Shown here one piece after another: positions 24,168-36,200 of a stretch of 64,000 nt of DNA. Position 1 is the stretch's first letter, and every line of letters starts with the position of its first letter. The notes under the pieces are model-generated. The model was not told the origin of the DNA and searched no databases. It saw nothing but the letters and a program-made list of their open reading frames with translations. A program made the translations under genes and the position numbers. The DNA is from Actinostola sp. cb2023 (Eukaryota; Cnidaria; Anthozoa; Actiniaria; Actinostolidae): contig JAUJYZ010000977.1 of NCBI GenBank assembly GCA_033675265.1, forward strand, positions 255,854 to 319,853. The letters are read 5' to 3'.

Positions 24168-24365
24168 TGATGGATAGACGAATGGATGGCAAGGGTAGAT
24201 GGATGGATAGAAGGATGGTTAGAAGGATGGATAAGTAGATGGATGGGTAGATGGATGGATGGATAGAAGGATGGTTAGAAGGATGGATAAGTAGATGGAT
24301 GGGTAGATGGATGGATAGAATGATGGATAAATGAATGGATGAAGAGAAGAATGGATAAATGGATG
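24168..24365 (+). repeat. (GGAT)n microsatellite
   Basis: Imperfect GGATGGATAGA repeats lie immediately before the acceptor of the FA58C exon. The inverted arm has the complementary tract at 42100-42240. Confidence 0.85.
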
Positions 24366-24404
24366 GTCAGACAGATAAATATTTAATTTCACTTTATAAT
24401 CAAG

Positions 24405-27400
24405 AGTGTGGCTCGCCACTTGGAATGGAGAGTAGAACGATTCCTGATTCCAGCATACGAGCTTCGACGCAACAGGACCGGTACCGCACTGCAAAATATG
24501 GACGATTAAACAATGCAAGGGCCTGGTGCTCAAGAAACGAATGGTCACCATATTTGGAAATTGACCTGGGAAAACCCTACAGGATAACGTACCTAGCTAC
24601 CCAGGGAAGTTCCCGTGATAAGATATGGGTCACAAAGTACATTATAACCCACAATTTAGCCAGATCATCGTTTATCGAGTACAGAGAAAATACCAGAGAA
24701 AAGGTAGACGACATACAGTAATTGTTAAGAGAAACGTCCACTATTCAGACAAATGCCAGGCAAAGCTCTATAAATATATATATCAAAATGAAAACCATTT
24801 GTATGATCTGAATTTTGGATTTTTATTGGTAATCGGAGATGTTGAGCCTCCGAAGCGAAAGAAGCTGCCATATTGGTGACGTCACGATCACACGGTTTTC
24901 TATGTGTGGAAAGTCCAACCACTGTAACATTTGTTTTGTTTATTTACCGTGCCGTACCGTGACCCATACTAGCTAGAGTCATGTTCGTATGAATGGGAAA
25001 CCTACGGTCGTGACACTCAAATGGTTTGCTTTCTGAACCAATCAAAAACCTTACAGATGCATCTCGTCCAATCAAACTCTTTCAACGGCACGGTACCGTA
25101 ACTTTCCCACTCATACGAAAACGACTCTATGCCGTGATCGTAGGTTCCCTACTCATGTGAAAACGATGACCTCATTTGCCTGAACAGTGGAAGTTTCATT
25201 TTGTAACATTTCATTAATGCATCATCCTGGCAAACTATAAGTGGGTGCTATGTTTATAAAGCCTGGTCCTCACTAGCGACATAAGCACAAGCACAAGTAA
25301 CGTACGCGGACTCGGGACACCATTTCTGCAATAGGTGTGACAAAAGACAAGCACCGTTAATGAGCAATGCAAATACTGAGTCTGCGTATGTTGCTTGCAT
25401 TGCTTGTGTCGCTAGTGAGGACCAGGCTTTAATGAGCAATGCATTACTGAGTCTGTGTATGTTGCTTATGCTTGTGTCGCTAGTGAGGACCAGGCTTAAA
25501 CATTGACATTGTAGTACTAATTTGCCAACCATTGTTACACTGATGGGTTTTGTCACCCTGCTTTGTTAAAATAGCCAGTAGATTCAGTCAAATCTATGGT
25601 TGGCACTTTATATAACAATGGTTATTCGTGACCGAACTAGTCTCCTTCGCAGCCGTTTTTAGTTCCGTCACGTAACGCTCTCGGCCGCCACAAACGGCTG
25701 CTAGCATTCGAACAACATTCCTTTCCCTTTGTTCCATAAAACCCCAATTAAAATGAGCTATCCACCAATCAGCGTGAGAGTAGGATTTAAAATGTGATGA
25801 CATCTTTGCTGACCTCTCAGGGGCGGATCCAGGTTTTTGTCAAACAGGCGGTTGTATTGCGGCCGTTGTGTTGTGTGAGCGGCAAAGCCGCGAAGTACTA
25901 GGGGGTGTGGGGGCATGCCCCCCCAGAAAATTTTGAAATCTACAAGCTCTAAAATGCAATTTTTAGAGATCTGGAGTTGTTTTATTAACACAACAAAACT
26001 CAATTTTCAGTAAAATTTTGAGTTTATTGGACATCCAACAAAGATGCTTGGAAGTCTTCTTGGGTGAGCTTACAAGTATGAAGGCTTCACATACGTTTTT
26101 GACGCTAAAAACGGCAGGTTCTTTCTGCTATCAGTCAAACTGGCCTCGAAGTCGAACGGTCGTGTAAACAGTATGAATGAATTATATTATTCTTACGAGG
26201 GAGAGAGCTGAAAGTGCAAGAGAGACCTACGGACAGACATATCTATACAAGCGGTATTAAAAAAATATCCATAGGGGGGGTTGCAACCCCCAGAACCCTC
26301 CCCCTGGATCCGCCCCTGCCTCTGTGATATAATAAACAAACTGGGCGGTTAAATGGTCTCGTGATTTATCAAATTACTTTTTGAAGCCTATACAATGCTC
26401 ACTTTCACGAAAATAGCTCTCCTCTATACAATAATATGTTTCTTTCTCCCTCGTAGTGAAATTAGAGGAGCAATCTTTACTCTTTAGTCAACAACAAACA
26501 CTCAGCTAGCCTTGCGTCTATGACCAATCTTTCAACTAGCGACGCTGAAGTTGAAACGTCAGAGCCTTGAATTTAATTTCTAACACGGACTCTAATTGGC
26601 TAGAAAATTTGGCGCGAACGGTTTCAGGAATATGAGAGCCAAATTCTGATTGGCCAAAAGCAGGGAAAGGAATGTTGTTCGAATGCTAGCAGCCGTTTGT
26701 GGACCGAGAGCGTTACGTGACGGAACTAAAAACGGATGCGAAGGAGACTGACCGAACTTATTCCCTTGAGAAATATATAACTGAAAGATGTAGCCGCCAT
26801 GTTGGATGAACCGACAAGAGAAGCTTTGTATTTGGGAACCAATATGGCGGCTATGACGTAACGTGCATACATTCTATTTTGGTTGATTCGTTTTTCTTTC
26901 GTCCTCTAGTTATTCCCAGGCAACACAGATGCGACCTCGATGGTCAAACACAGACTAGAGAAACCATTTATCGCCAGGAAAATACGTTTCCTTCCATTTG
27001 CTAAGACAGGGTACCTCATTACACGTGCATGCATGAGAGTAGAGGTCTATGGATGTGATCTCCCTAAAGGTGAGTATGAATTGATGTCCGAGGGTGTACG
27101 TACCTTTTCATTGACCTTGTACCCAGAATTCCGAGCGCGCAATCGAGGTCAGCGGAATTGTTATCTTTGCCTGCTGACCTCGCTTGCGCGCGCGGAATCC
27201 TAAAGAATTCTGGGTACATGAGTGGAACCACGAGCTTTATTTTGTCCTTTAGATTGTGTCATGGTTGGATCGCGTGTTCTTGGAAAGTGGTACGCAAGCT
27301 ATCGCGGTGCAGACATATATTTCAAAGCCTATGTGAAGACTATAAGTGAATATGACGTGCAAGTAGAGATAGAAAGCGAAGACCATAATGACGACTATTA

Positions 27401-27623
27401 TAAAACAATTTCAAAGAAATCGCTTGTGTTGGACATTCCTCCCAAAAGAGAAGAGCTACGAATAGGAACACGGGTGTTGGCACCGTGGTATTCAAAGTAC
27501 TACGCTGGGAAAATCACAAACACGGATAGACATTACTATCTAGTAAGGGCAGATGATGGAGATACAAAGTGGTTGACCATAGATAAAATACGACGGCTAA
27601 AAGTAGAGCAGTTCTGTGAATAA
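24405..27623 (+). CDS. Orphan FA58C + Tudor-like gene end
   Basis: Exons 24405-24703 and 26910-27069 make one discoidin/FA58C domain (ECGSPLGMES, SPYLEIDLG, LFPGNTDATS, MRVEVYGCDL). Exon 27253-27623 encodes two Tudor-like repeats (VGSRVLGKWY..., IGTRVLAPWYSKYYAGKI...VRADDGDTKW) and ends in a stop. Phases (1 in, 0, 1) and exon lengths (299, 160, 371) are identical to gene C. FA58C domains usually bind cell-surface glycans or lipids. I find no upstream exons: the inverted duplication starts at about 24110. It may be a non-functional fragment, or spliced to an unrecognised upstream exon. All three exons are open. Confidence 0.75.
24974..25129. mobile_element. MITE, TAGAGTC family
   Basis: The ends TAGAGTC...TTCGTATGA are inverted. 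The interior matches 2167-2427, including TCAAATGG and GAACCAATCAAAAA. It lies in the FA58C intron. Confidence 0.65.
25259..25497. mobile_element. Inverted-repeat element, ends AAGCCTGGTCCTCACTAGCG
   Basis: One left end and two inverted right ends (about 25403-25429 and 25470-25496), so one terminus has been duplicated. Confidence 0.65.
25639..26750. mobile_element. 1.1-kb inverted-repeat element in the orphan FA58C intron
   Basis: The termini TAGTCTCCTTCGCAGCCGTT...CACGTAACGCTCTCGG are repeated inverted at the right end, over roughly 100 bp. It contains a nested element at 25818-26318. Confidence 0.75.
25818..26318. mobile_element. Nested hAT-like element
   Basis: The ends CAGGGGCGGATCCAGG are inverted, with CCTCT directly repeated on both sides (25813-25817 and 26319-26323). 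It sits inside the 25639-26750 element. A related element is at 37468-37735. Confidence 0.75.
27117..27229. repeat. Hairpin in the orphan FA58C/Tudor intron
   Basis: TGTACCCAGAATTC...CGCGC is repeated inverted as GCGCGCG...GAATTCTGGGTACA. A small MITE is likely. Confidence 0.6.
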
Positions 27624-28556
27624 TAACTGAGAGCTATTTATTTAATATTATAGTCCATCAGCTAGCTGAACTAAGCTCCTGTGATTCCTGATAAGGATTT
27701 TAATACGTTGAAAATATACCTAATTCAATTAAGTTAGTCATGCCACCCTTGACTCACAAAGGTGCAACCCCAGAGAATCATGGGAGATACTGTTTACCAA
27801 GTCTTTCTACCCAAATTCCCTGACATTTCGACAACAAATTCGTCCATCTCATTTTGAATGTCACTTGAATTTGCTTCACCGCATTGTTCGTGTTTAGTAC
27901 AAGACGTTTATGAAGAACATGGCTGCAAATAGAAACTCCCATGATCCTTCAGGGTCACACCTTTCACCCTTTTCGGGGGACTAACATAATTGAAACAGGT
28001 GTATGTATAAATCATATGAAAGAGTCGTCCAGAAAACAATTAACAGCATTCGACAGCTAAGAATCGCAAAAGTAAATATGCTCTTGTTGTACTCCAATCC
28101 TATCAGGCTTATGTGAATATGAGTGGTCAACGTAAACCGACTTATTTTCCAAATAGTGCATGCAGATATCAATAAACTAGCCGCGTTGCATAGTGCACGT
28201 GAATGCTGTTGAGCCACTTAATTTAGTACAGCGCTAGGCTTACTTTATCCAAGTTAATCAGGTTCCATAACTAGGCTATAACTAGGCTAGGTGTAAGAAA
28301 TAAGAAAACGTAGTGAGCAGTCAAAAACTATCAATCTATCCATTCGAAAGTTTTCAACTTTTTCGTAGTGTTAAACAAACCTCGAAATATCAATATCACT
28401 GCATCAAGAGAAAATGAGGTATTTCTCTTGACTGCATATAATTTTGATCAAACATTATTTACCTTTTGTATAATTGCATAGAAGAAAAGAGGCTTCAATA
28501 AAGGTTACTAGTACTAGTATTGTTGATTAATCATACAAATATACCTCCCTCCTTAA
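27624..28556. other. Intergenic, no gene recognised
   Basis: Between the orphan Tudor exon and the MITE at 28557 I see only AT-rich unique sequence. AATAAA near 28497 is the first clear polyadenylation-like word on plus. Confidence 0.4.
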
Positions 28557-28846
28557 TAGACCTTTTTACCGATATGGCGGCCATCTTGAATTATGGAGAA
28601 ATTATGGAATGCCCAGGGTGCAAGTTAGTAACCATTTGGCCGTGAAAAACTACGAAAACCTAATTTAAAGCAATTAATTTGTACACAATTATACAATAAT
28701 ACACAACGGTTAGAGTGACATAGAAAAATAATATATTGACGCGACTCCACTCTACAGTTTTTGGGTCATTTGCACCCTGAGCATCCCATAATGTTTTAGC
28801 CAAAACATAGAATCCAAAATGGCCGCCGTATCGGTAAAAAGGTCTA
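28557..28846. mobile_element. MITE, ends TAGACCTTTTTACCGATA
   Basis: The inverted termini TAGACCTTTTTACCGATA(T/C)GGCGGCCAT are followed by different interiors. It is intergenic upstream of gene B. Confidence 0.75.
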
Positions 28847-28944
28847 TTCTGACTTATTATTGCATTTATCATTAATCGTGATTGTATTACTCTTTCCTTT
28901 TTACCCGGCTTCTGTCATTTTTTCTTTCTTTGTTTGTTCTTCCT

Positions 28945-29012
28945 TTCATTCATTCATTCATTCATTCATTCATTCATTCATTCATTCATTCATTCATTCA
29001 TTCATTCATTCA
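28945..29012 (+). repeat. (ATTC)n microsatellite
   Basis: About 17 tandem ATTC units. A TTCC/TTTC tract follows at 29353-29430. Confidence 0.9.
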
Positions 29013-29050
29013 TCCTTCCTCACATGCACCATCCTTATTCCATCCATCTA

Positions 29051-29323
29051 CAGTCATTTGCAAAAATTCTGGCCGCCACGACATATCAATATATCGGGTG
29101 CATTATGGGTAATTAAATAATACTATTTTGAGTTTCCTAACTTATTAAATGAAGCAAAATTTACAAACAACAAACGTAACACTAAAATAAACATTATACT
29201 AAATATTTTTACGAACTTTGCTGGCGTTAACCCGTTTTAAGGGGAATTTTCGATTATTTAATTACCCATAATGCACCCGATATATTGATATTTCGTAGCG
29301 GCCAGAATTTTTGCAAATGACTG
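29051..29323. mobile_element. TA-target MITE, ends CAGTCATTTGCAAAAATTCT
   Basis: Long inverted termini of about 70 bp with TA on each side (29049-29050 and 29324-29325). It fits a Tc1/mariner/pogo-type non-autonomous element. The rest of the stretch to 30211 shows no gene. Confidence 0.8.
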
Positions 29324-30211
29324 TATCAAATTTATTGATCTATGGGAACTCATCTTTCCTTCCGTTTTGTTTCCTCCCTTCCTTTCTTCTTTCTTTCTTT
29401 CCTTCCTCCTTTTCTTCTCAGTTTTCCTCTTTCCTCAAATCTGTATTGTTGAGCCTGTTGTCAGACATTACAGCGGTGTCTCGATACATAGGTACGATAT
29501 CGATATCGATTCCACTGATATCGTACGAACCAAAAGGGTAAAACAGCCGGGCTTATACAAGTGCTATAACTGGGTTATTTCGAGGACTGGAAGTTAAGGT
29601 AGGTAATGGTCAATTAGTGCATTTCATTTACCAATAATAATAAAAGGGTTTGTAAATGTATTCTGCTAGAAAGAAAATCTTATAAAGAAGCAGTACGTCC
29701 GCTATATAAAGTGAATTATAAGCTTACTTGCACCGATTAGCTGATCGGGATTGAACCAAGAAACTATCATGAAACGGAATAATGAGTCGATCAGCCGCGT
29801 GCATGGCTGCAAAATTGCGCCTTTATAATAGTTGTCTTACACAACAATTACATACATGTAAAGCGCATTTTAAAAGAAGTATTTAAATACGCTACTTTGT
29901 ATTAAAGAACGATATGTCTACACCAAATATGTATAGATAAGATACAGTTTCTCCTTCGGTATTTCATAGAACATGTAATGGCTAGCCACAGTAGCAAACT
30001 TGATAGTGAAAACGACCCATAAAGTAAATTAGATTGCTTCGCAAATAATGTGGCTACCGGAGAATTTAGCAAAAGCCTTTGTAAAGAAACTTAGCAAAAC
30101 TTCATGAACATTACAGCCATTCTTTAAATTCATTTTAAAATGCTTTATAACAGTTTATTATTTATGCTTTATAAAGTTTATTATTATTATTATTATTATT
30201 TATATTTCAAG

Positions 30212-33200
30212 ATGGCTCGTCCATTGATCTTGGTAGTAGTTGTTGTATTGATCTGTGTTGTATTCGCTGTAGAAAGCACTCTACAAGGTAAGTGATTCAC
30301 CATGATGTGCCGAAACGACATGTAGAGCTAGTAAGATATTGTATGATTTCAGTCTTTCCTGTTGAATCTTTAATTTGTGATAAAACGATCGCTAGGTCGG
30401 GAAGGGTTGTACGACAGATGGAACAAAGAGCTCTTTGTAAGCAATTGCACTGATGAACTCAATTTCCTGGCCGGGTTATTTCGGGACTTTACCTTGGAAC
30501 GATCACAAAAATTCAAGGCCGGTTGCCAGGGTTCAAATACCTGTCATTGAAGTTTACCTTGCATTTTCATCTAAATGAAAGAGAAATCATGAAAAACATT
30601 GGTGTGTGTTTACGAAACTGTTATGGTACAAAATGGGATAAATTTGCTACAAACTCCGGGCTGAAAATTAATATTTTTTTACTTCCCCCCCTTTTTCTTG
30701 ATTTGAACCTTTAATAAGATTATGGTGGCTGTGGTGAGAGCATCGTGGGGACGCGTGCAAAGATCATCGGAGGACGTCAGTCACGTCGAGGCACGTGGCC
30801 GTGGCAAGTCGGCATCTACAAACAGAGTAAGTTAGACAGGTAGCCCGAGCAATTACTATGAAAATGTTTCTATTTCCAAGGCCTCAAACGGAAGCCCTAA
30901 AAAAGAGCTTTGTTTATCGTGGAGCGTGTCTATGGAACAGTCTCCCCTCTAAAGCTAAGCAGGCCACCACCTTAACATCCTTCAACAACAACATTTAACT
31001 ATCAATATATATTAACCTCTTTATATCCATATATTATAATAATTAGTTAGAATTATCTTTTTACACGGCTCAAAGGGAGAGCACTTTGTAATTAATTTTT
31101 TAATTTTAGTGATTTTGATTCCGTGTCTAAATAAAGTTCATTCATTCATTCAGTAATGAAATTTGATTTCAATCCTTTATTTTTATTTTTTATTTTTATT
31201 TTTTAAATCTCGATATTTTTTTAACTCGGTATCAAATGTTTAATCCATCCCGCGATATAGAGTCGATTTGAGGTTCGGTAGAAAATTTCCAAGAATTTTT
31301 GTTTTGCAATTGACTTTAACTGCTTCACTTTTTGAAACCCGCCGTAGCATGAAATCGAGAAAACTACCACATACAAAACCGATTTATACCACGCTTGTGT
31401 GTATATTAGCTAGTTATTATTCTATAGAACAACCTTGATGTGGTCTATTCTCATTTGTGAGGGGTGTGGGGACGGGTGATGGATCCAATGTTTCAATTTT
31501 TTTTCAGATGCTTTATAAAAATATTCAATTGCTTGATTTCATTAGACGTCTTTTCTGGTCTAGTGAGGAATTTTCATCAGCTGAATTGCACCTTTTCAAT
31601 AGAATACTCTCTGCTTGATAGCACATGGAGGGCAGTGTTTGCCCGTCATTTGAAGCAAATAATGATGAGATTCAAGGACTTTTACAGCTGATTGAAACCA
31701 AGCAATTCAACTGAAAACAAAACACAGTTATATTACATATATATTATTCTGAACGAGCCAATCTATCTATCTTGATAGGTAGTATGTCATACTAATATTC
31801 ATCTAACATCTATGGTATTTTATATCGCGATTAGGGGGCTCGAAGTACAAGTCAATCTGTGGCGGTGCTCTGATAGCTCCACGATGGGTGTTGACTACTG
31901 CACACTGCTTTTACGTGAGACGAAAAAGTAACACAAGAATCTGGTACGAAGAAGACACTTCATTGCTTACCAAGTAAGATCTGAGTTTGAAGTTACGAAC
32001 GACCTAGAAGGATCATGCCACCTCCCGTACTCTTATTTTGCGCGCGCATTGTATTGTGGGTAAAACTTTTCAATATGGCGGCAGCATGTCCTCACTCAAA
32101 CGGTGGAGGCTAAATGGGATACCTCAAAAGGACCTCATTAATATAAAACAATAGAACGATGCAGTAACACAATAGAATCGTTCTATTGTTTGGTCGGCCA
32201 AGGGCGGTTTGGGTTATGGAAACAAGCCTTTACCCACTCAAACAAACACTTAAACAAACGCTCTTGGTTTTGAACGTACGTTGACTAATGAAACCCAAGA
32301 CCGGAAAGGTGTCTGTTAAAGCAGTTCATTTGTCACGTTTACAACAACTGAAATCAATGTCTTGGTATTTTACCAAAGTTAACCGCAATTTTTCAGTTTC
32401 CATGAAAGTTGGTCCATCTGAGAGTCCAGCGGTGCTCTTCGGCGCGGGTGCGGTGTTTCATCCGAGCACACGCCGAAGAGCACCGCTGGCCCCTCGAGCA
32501 TGGTCCATGTACTTTCATGGACAATACTGAAATACAGTGCTAAAATCATAATATTGTTTTCATGTGTATTCAGGTACAAAATCATAGTTGGAGATCACAA
32601 TACTCGAGTCAAAGAATCCACAGAACAAGAACAGTTTCCAGTAGAAGTACATGTTCACCCAGGCTACAGACATGCACCTTACTATGAGAACGACATTGCC
32701 TTAGTCAAGCTAAACCAATCAGTTAACCTCAGTCCTTATGTTCGTACTGTATGTCTACCCATGACCAGCGAAGACCTTGCTAAGCCAGGTGCTGTAGGTA
32801 CCGTAGCGGGGTGGGGGAAGACCACGAAATCCTTACGTTCCTCTGGTCTTCGCCATACCTCATTTAAGATTCAGTATAACGCATTTTGCGACCGAGCGAC
32901 GAATTACTTCTTTAATAGCACCGTGACGTTCTGTGCGGGTGATGGCAAAGGAAAAAGAGACACTTGTCATGGTGATAGTGGTGGTAGTATGGTGAGGAAT
33001 GTGTTAGTAAATGGACGACGTCGATGGGTGACCGTTGGTCTGGTCAGCTGGGGAGAGGGATGTGCTTTGGAAGGCAAATACGGGTACTACACGAGACTAC
33101 AGCCATTTGTGGACTGGATACGTAGCAAGACACGTGTTCTAGGTAGCTTCTATTCGTTATTTTCTTTTTCTAATTTTAAAACGTAAACTGCAATTGATTA

Positions 33201-36200
33201 ATTGTTTGATGTTGCGTTATGCTTAGTGCAAAAAGATGCCACTGCAGTGAAGAATTTACACGGCGAAGGAGTCGAGTTAAAATGTAGAGACGGATTTGAT
33301 ACGTTTGGGATAAAAGAGTTGATGTGTCGCTCAGAAAACTGGAAGATCGAGATTCCTGTTTGCAAAGGCAAGTGAATGTATAACAGAACAGTGAAACTAT
33401 ACCTTGTAGTGCTAGCTAGCCGGCTTCTCTCGCCAATTCGCTTCCTTCTCCATCTCCTCCCGGCCTTTACGTTTCTCCTCCCCTGACCCCTGACCCCCTT
33501 CTTCCTCCCTTCTTCCTCCCCGGCCTTTCCCTCTCCATTTCCCCCAAAATGTTCCTTCCTCTCACCACCTTTGTTACCGCTCTTTCCTTCTCCCTTCGAT
33601 TCCGCTCTCAGTTATTCCTCTCCCTTTCCACCTCAAATGTCCAGGTTTCTAACTTTACGTTCCTCCCATGAACCCCTTCTTCCTCGCCTCCCCCTTGCCT
33701 CTCCATTTCCCTAAAATTTCCCCTCCCCTCACCTCCTTTGTTATCCCCTTTCATATTCTCCCTTCCGATCCGCACTTATTCTTTCCCTCCCTCGTCTTCT
33801 TTACTGCCCCTCTCCATGCCACCCTCACTTTCCTCCTTCCTCTCTTTTCCTTCCTCTCTCTCCCCTTCTTTTCTACCTCAAACATCCAGGAAAGGGTTTC
33901 TAATTTCCCGTTTCACGTTGAATTCCACAGCTCGCTGTGCAGACCCTGGTGTACCCGATAATGGTTTTCTGATCAATTCGTCGTCCATATCAGCCTTCAC
34001 GCATGGAATTCTTATCACGTTTGGATGTAATGACTTCTACACACTCGGTGGTCAGTCAGTCCTTGAATGTCAAAATGGCCGATGGAGTAATGTCATTCCA
34101 TGGTGTATAGGTTAGTCAGTAACTGCGACCACCTCGTCGACCACTTTACCGCGTAAATCCTCCTTCTCTGATCCCTCTTTCAAGTATACATGCCTTCAGT
34201 AGAAGAACATGCACCTCCTAGGAATGATCAATTTCATTGACAAAAAGTGTGGTCGCTTTCGAGAGGTTCTACTGTACTTTCCTTCGATCTGGCCAGGATG
34301 CTTATAAGTACTCCTTGAGCCATCCTCGCATAATGAGATTGCATTGCGAAGACTCGTTTGGTATTGCGGCATCACGTCTTAGTGCTCAAGTTGTTCGAGA
34401 ACATATTTTAGGACGTATACACTAAATTGAAGAATCGTTGTCGGATTCAAAATCATAGAACATTGAATTTGAGACCGCTAGAATGTATGGGTAAGCGGTA
34501 AATCAGCTAAGCTTTATGTAGTCAGAGGAAAATATATTGGTGTTTATCGAAAGAAATGATCTCTCTAGGCAAAATTATTCACATATTCGGGAAGTAATAT
34601 TTCAAATCCGAGTGAGTGTTTTAGACGTGATTTCTAGATCCAAGTGTCATGAACAATGGCGAGGCGTAGCCGAGCCATTGTTTATGGCACGCGGATCTAG
34701 AAATCACGTCTAAAACACTCACGAGGTTTTGAAATGGCTTCTCATACTATTCTAAATATTCATGTGCCAGAGAATTATATGAAGAGAAATAATTAAATAT
34801 AAGACAATACACAAAGTTCCGAATTGTCTAGGCGAGAATTCCACACAGTGGATCGGAATTTTTAAATATTTTCCGGCAATGAATTCAGTATTCAATTCGG
34901 CTCTCACATGGTTCAGTGCGAGCGGTAAGCATGGCCGAAGCGCTAGGTTCTAAGCAAAAGAAACGGAGGTTTAAAGAACCTCAAACATTGGAAGAAACAA
35001 AAATGGTAGTCGGCCAGTCAATTCCTAAAACTACACAATACAAGACTCGATGGGGTGTACGTATATTTGAGAATTGGAGGCGTCAAAGGAATAATAAGCT
35101 CCCAGAATGCGAAGTTAACCCTTTAGGATTAAACGTATCCTTCGGTTCAAACACTGGATACGCCTTTAACTTCAATGACGAAAGCCAGCTTAAATTTCTG
35201 GCTTATCAAATTTATCCAAGAGTTAACCGACAAAGATGGAGCTGCATACGTGGAAAAGACGATGTATCAAATAATTTGTTGTTTGAAAAGATACTTAGAG
35301 ACGAATGGAAAATGGAAGAGCTGACTTAAATCCACTGGATACCAAAGACGTTGTGTAAGTATTTACATGTAGTTTGCTTAATTGTTTCTTTTGCCAAGAT
35401 TAAATTACATGTCGAATATAATATTTACTACTTCTCATACCACATTAAATATTCATGAGACATTGACCAATGAGCGATGTTCTTCGAGGTCACATGTTCA
35501 TACATTGAAACTGGGGAAGAACAGATTTTTAAATTATGCAAGTGGTGAGGGCGGCATTGAAGCATAGGGAAATTGTGGGGTACGATAATATAGAAGGTTT
35601 AGAATTCATTTGCATATCGTATTTAGAACAAATTATCATATCGTATTTAGAACTAATTATCATATCGTATTTAGAACTGATGATAATTAGTTCTAAATAC
35701 GATATGATAATTAGTTCTAAATACGATATGCAAATGAGTTCTAAACCTTCTATATTGTCTTACCCCACAATTTCCCTATGCTTCAATGCCCTCACCACTT
35801 GCATAATTTAAAAATATGTTCTTCCCCCAGTTTCAATGTATGAACATGTGACCTCGAAGAACATCGCTCATTGGTCAATGTCTCATGAATATTTAATGTA
35901 GTATGAGAAATAAATTACGAATAAGCGACGTTATTTGACTCATTTGCGTCTTTCCCAGGTATCCCTTGCGGTCTTAGCTTCAATGTTCTATGATTTTGAA
36001 CCCGACAACGATTCTTCAATTTAGTGTATGCATGGCATTATTATACAGAGATATAGTCATCATAATATTATTATTGTGTCTTAAAGAGCCAGCCATGCCA
36101 CCACCCTGCACAGACCCTGGCGTCCCAGATGGTGGTGTGAGGTATGACAACTCATTCAATCACAATGACCGTGTGAGGTTTGCCTGTAAGAGTGGTTGGA

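Larger units (their letters stand above)
24110..27645 (+). repeat. Inverted duplication, left arm
   Basis: This matches the reverse complement of 38775-42270: GGAT microsatellite, FA58C exon 1, FA58C exon 2, Tudor exon, and about 25 bp past the stop. Outside these limits the two arms diverge. The gene C arm continues upstream into sushi exons and this arm does not. Confidence 0.85.
34420..36026. mobile_element. 1.6-kb transposon in gene B intron 6
   Basis: The inverted termini CACTAAATTGAAGAATCGTT extend about 48 bp (to AGAACATTGAA). It contains two internal palindromes (34602-34736 and 35436-35910) and an ORF at 34931-35329. The flanks are TATA and TATG, so a TA/TAT target is possible. Confidence 0.78.

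Noticed and set aside
33668..33961. 97-aa Ser/Pro/Leu-rich ORF before sushi exon 6 of gene B
   Set aside because: It is a pyrimidine-rich intron (CCTT/TTCC tract) that runs into the exon at 33931.
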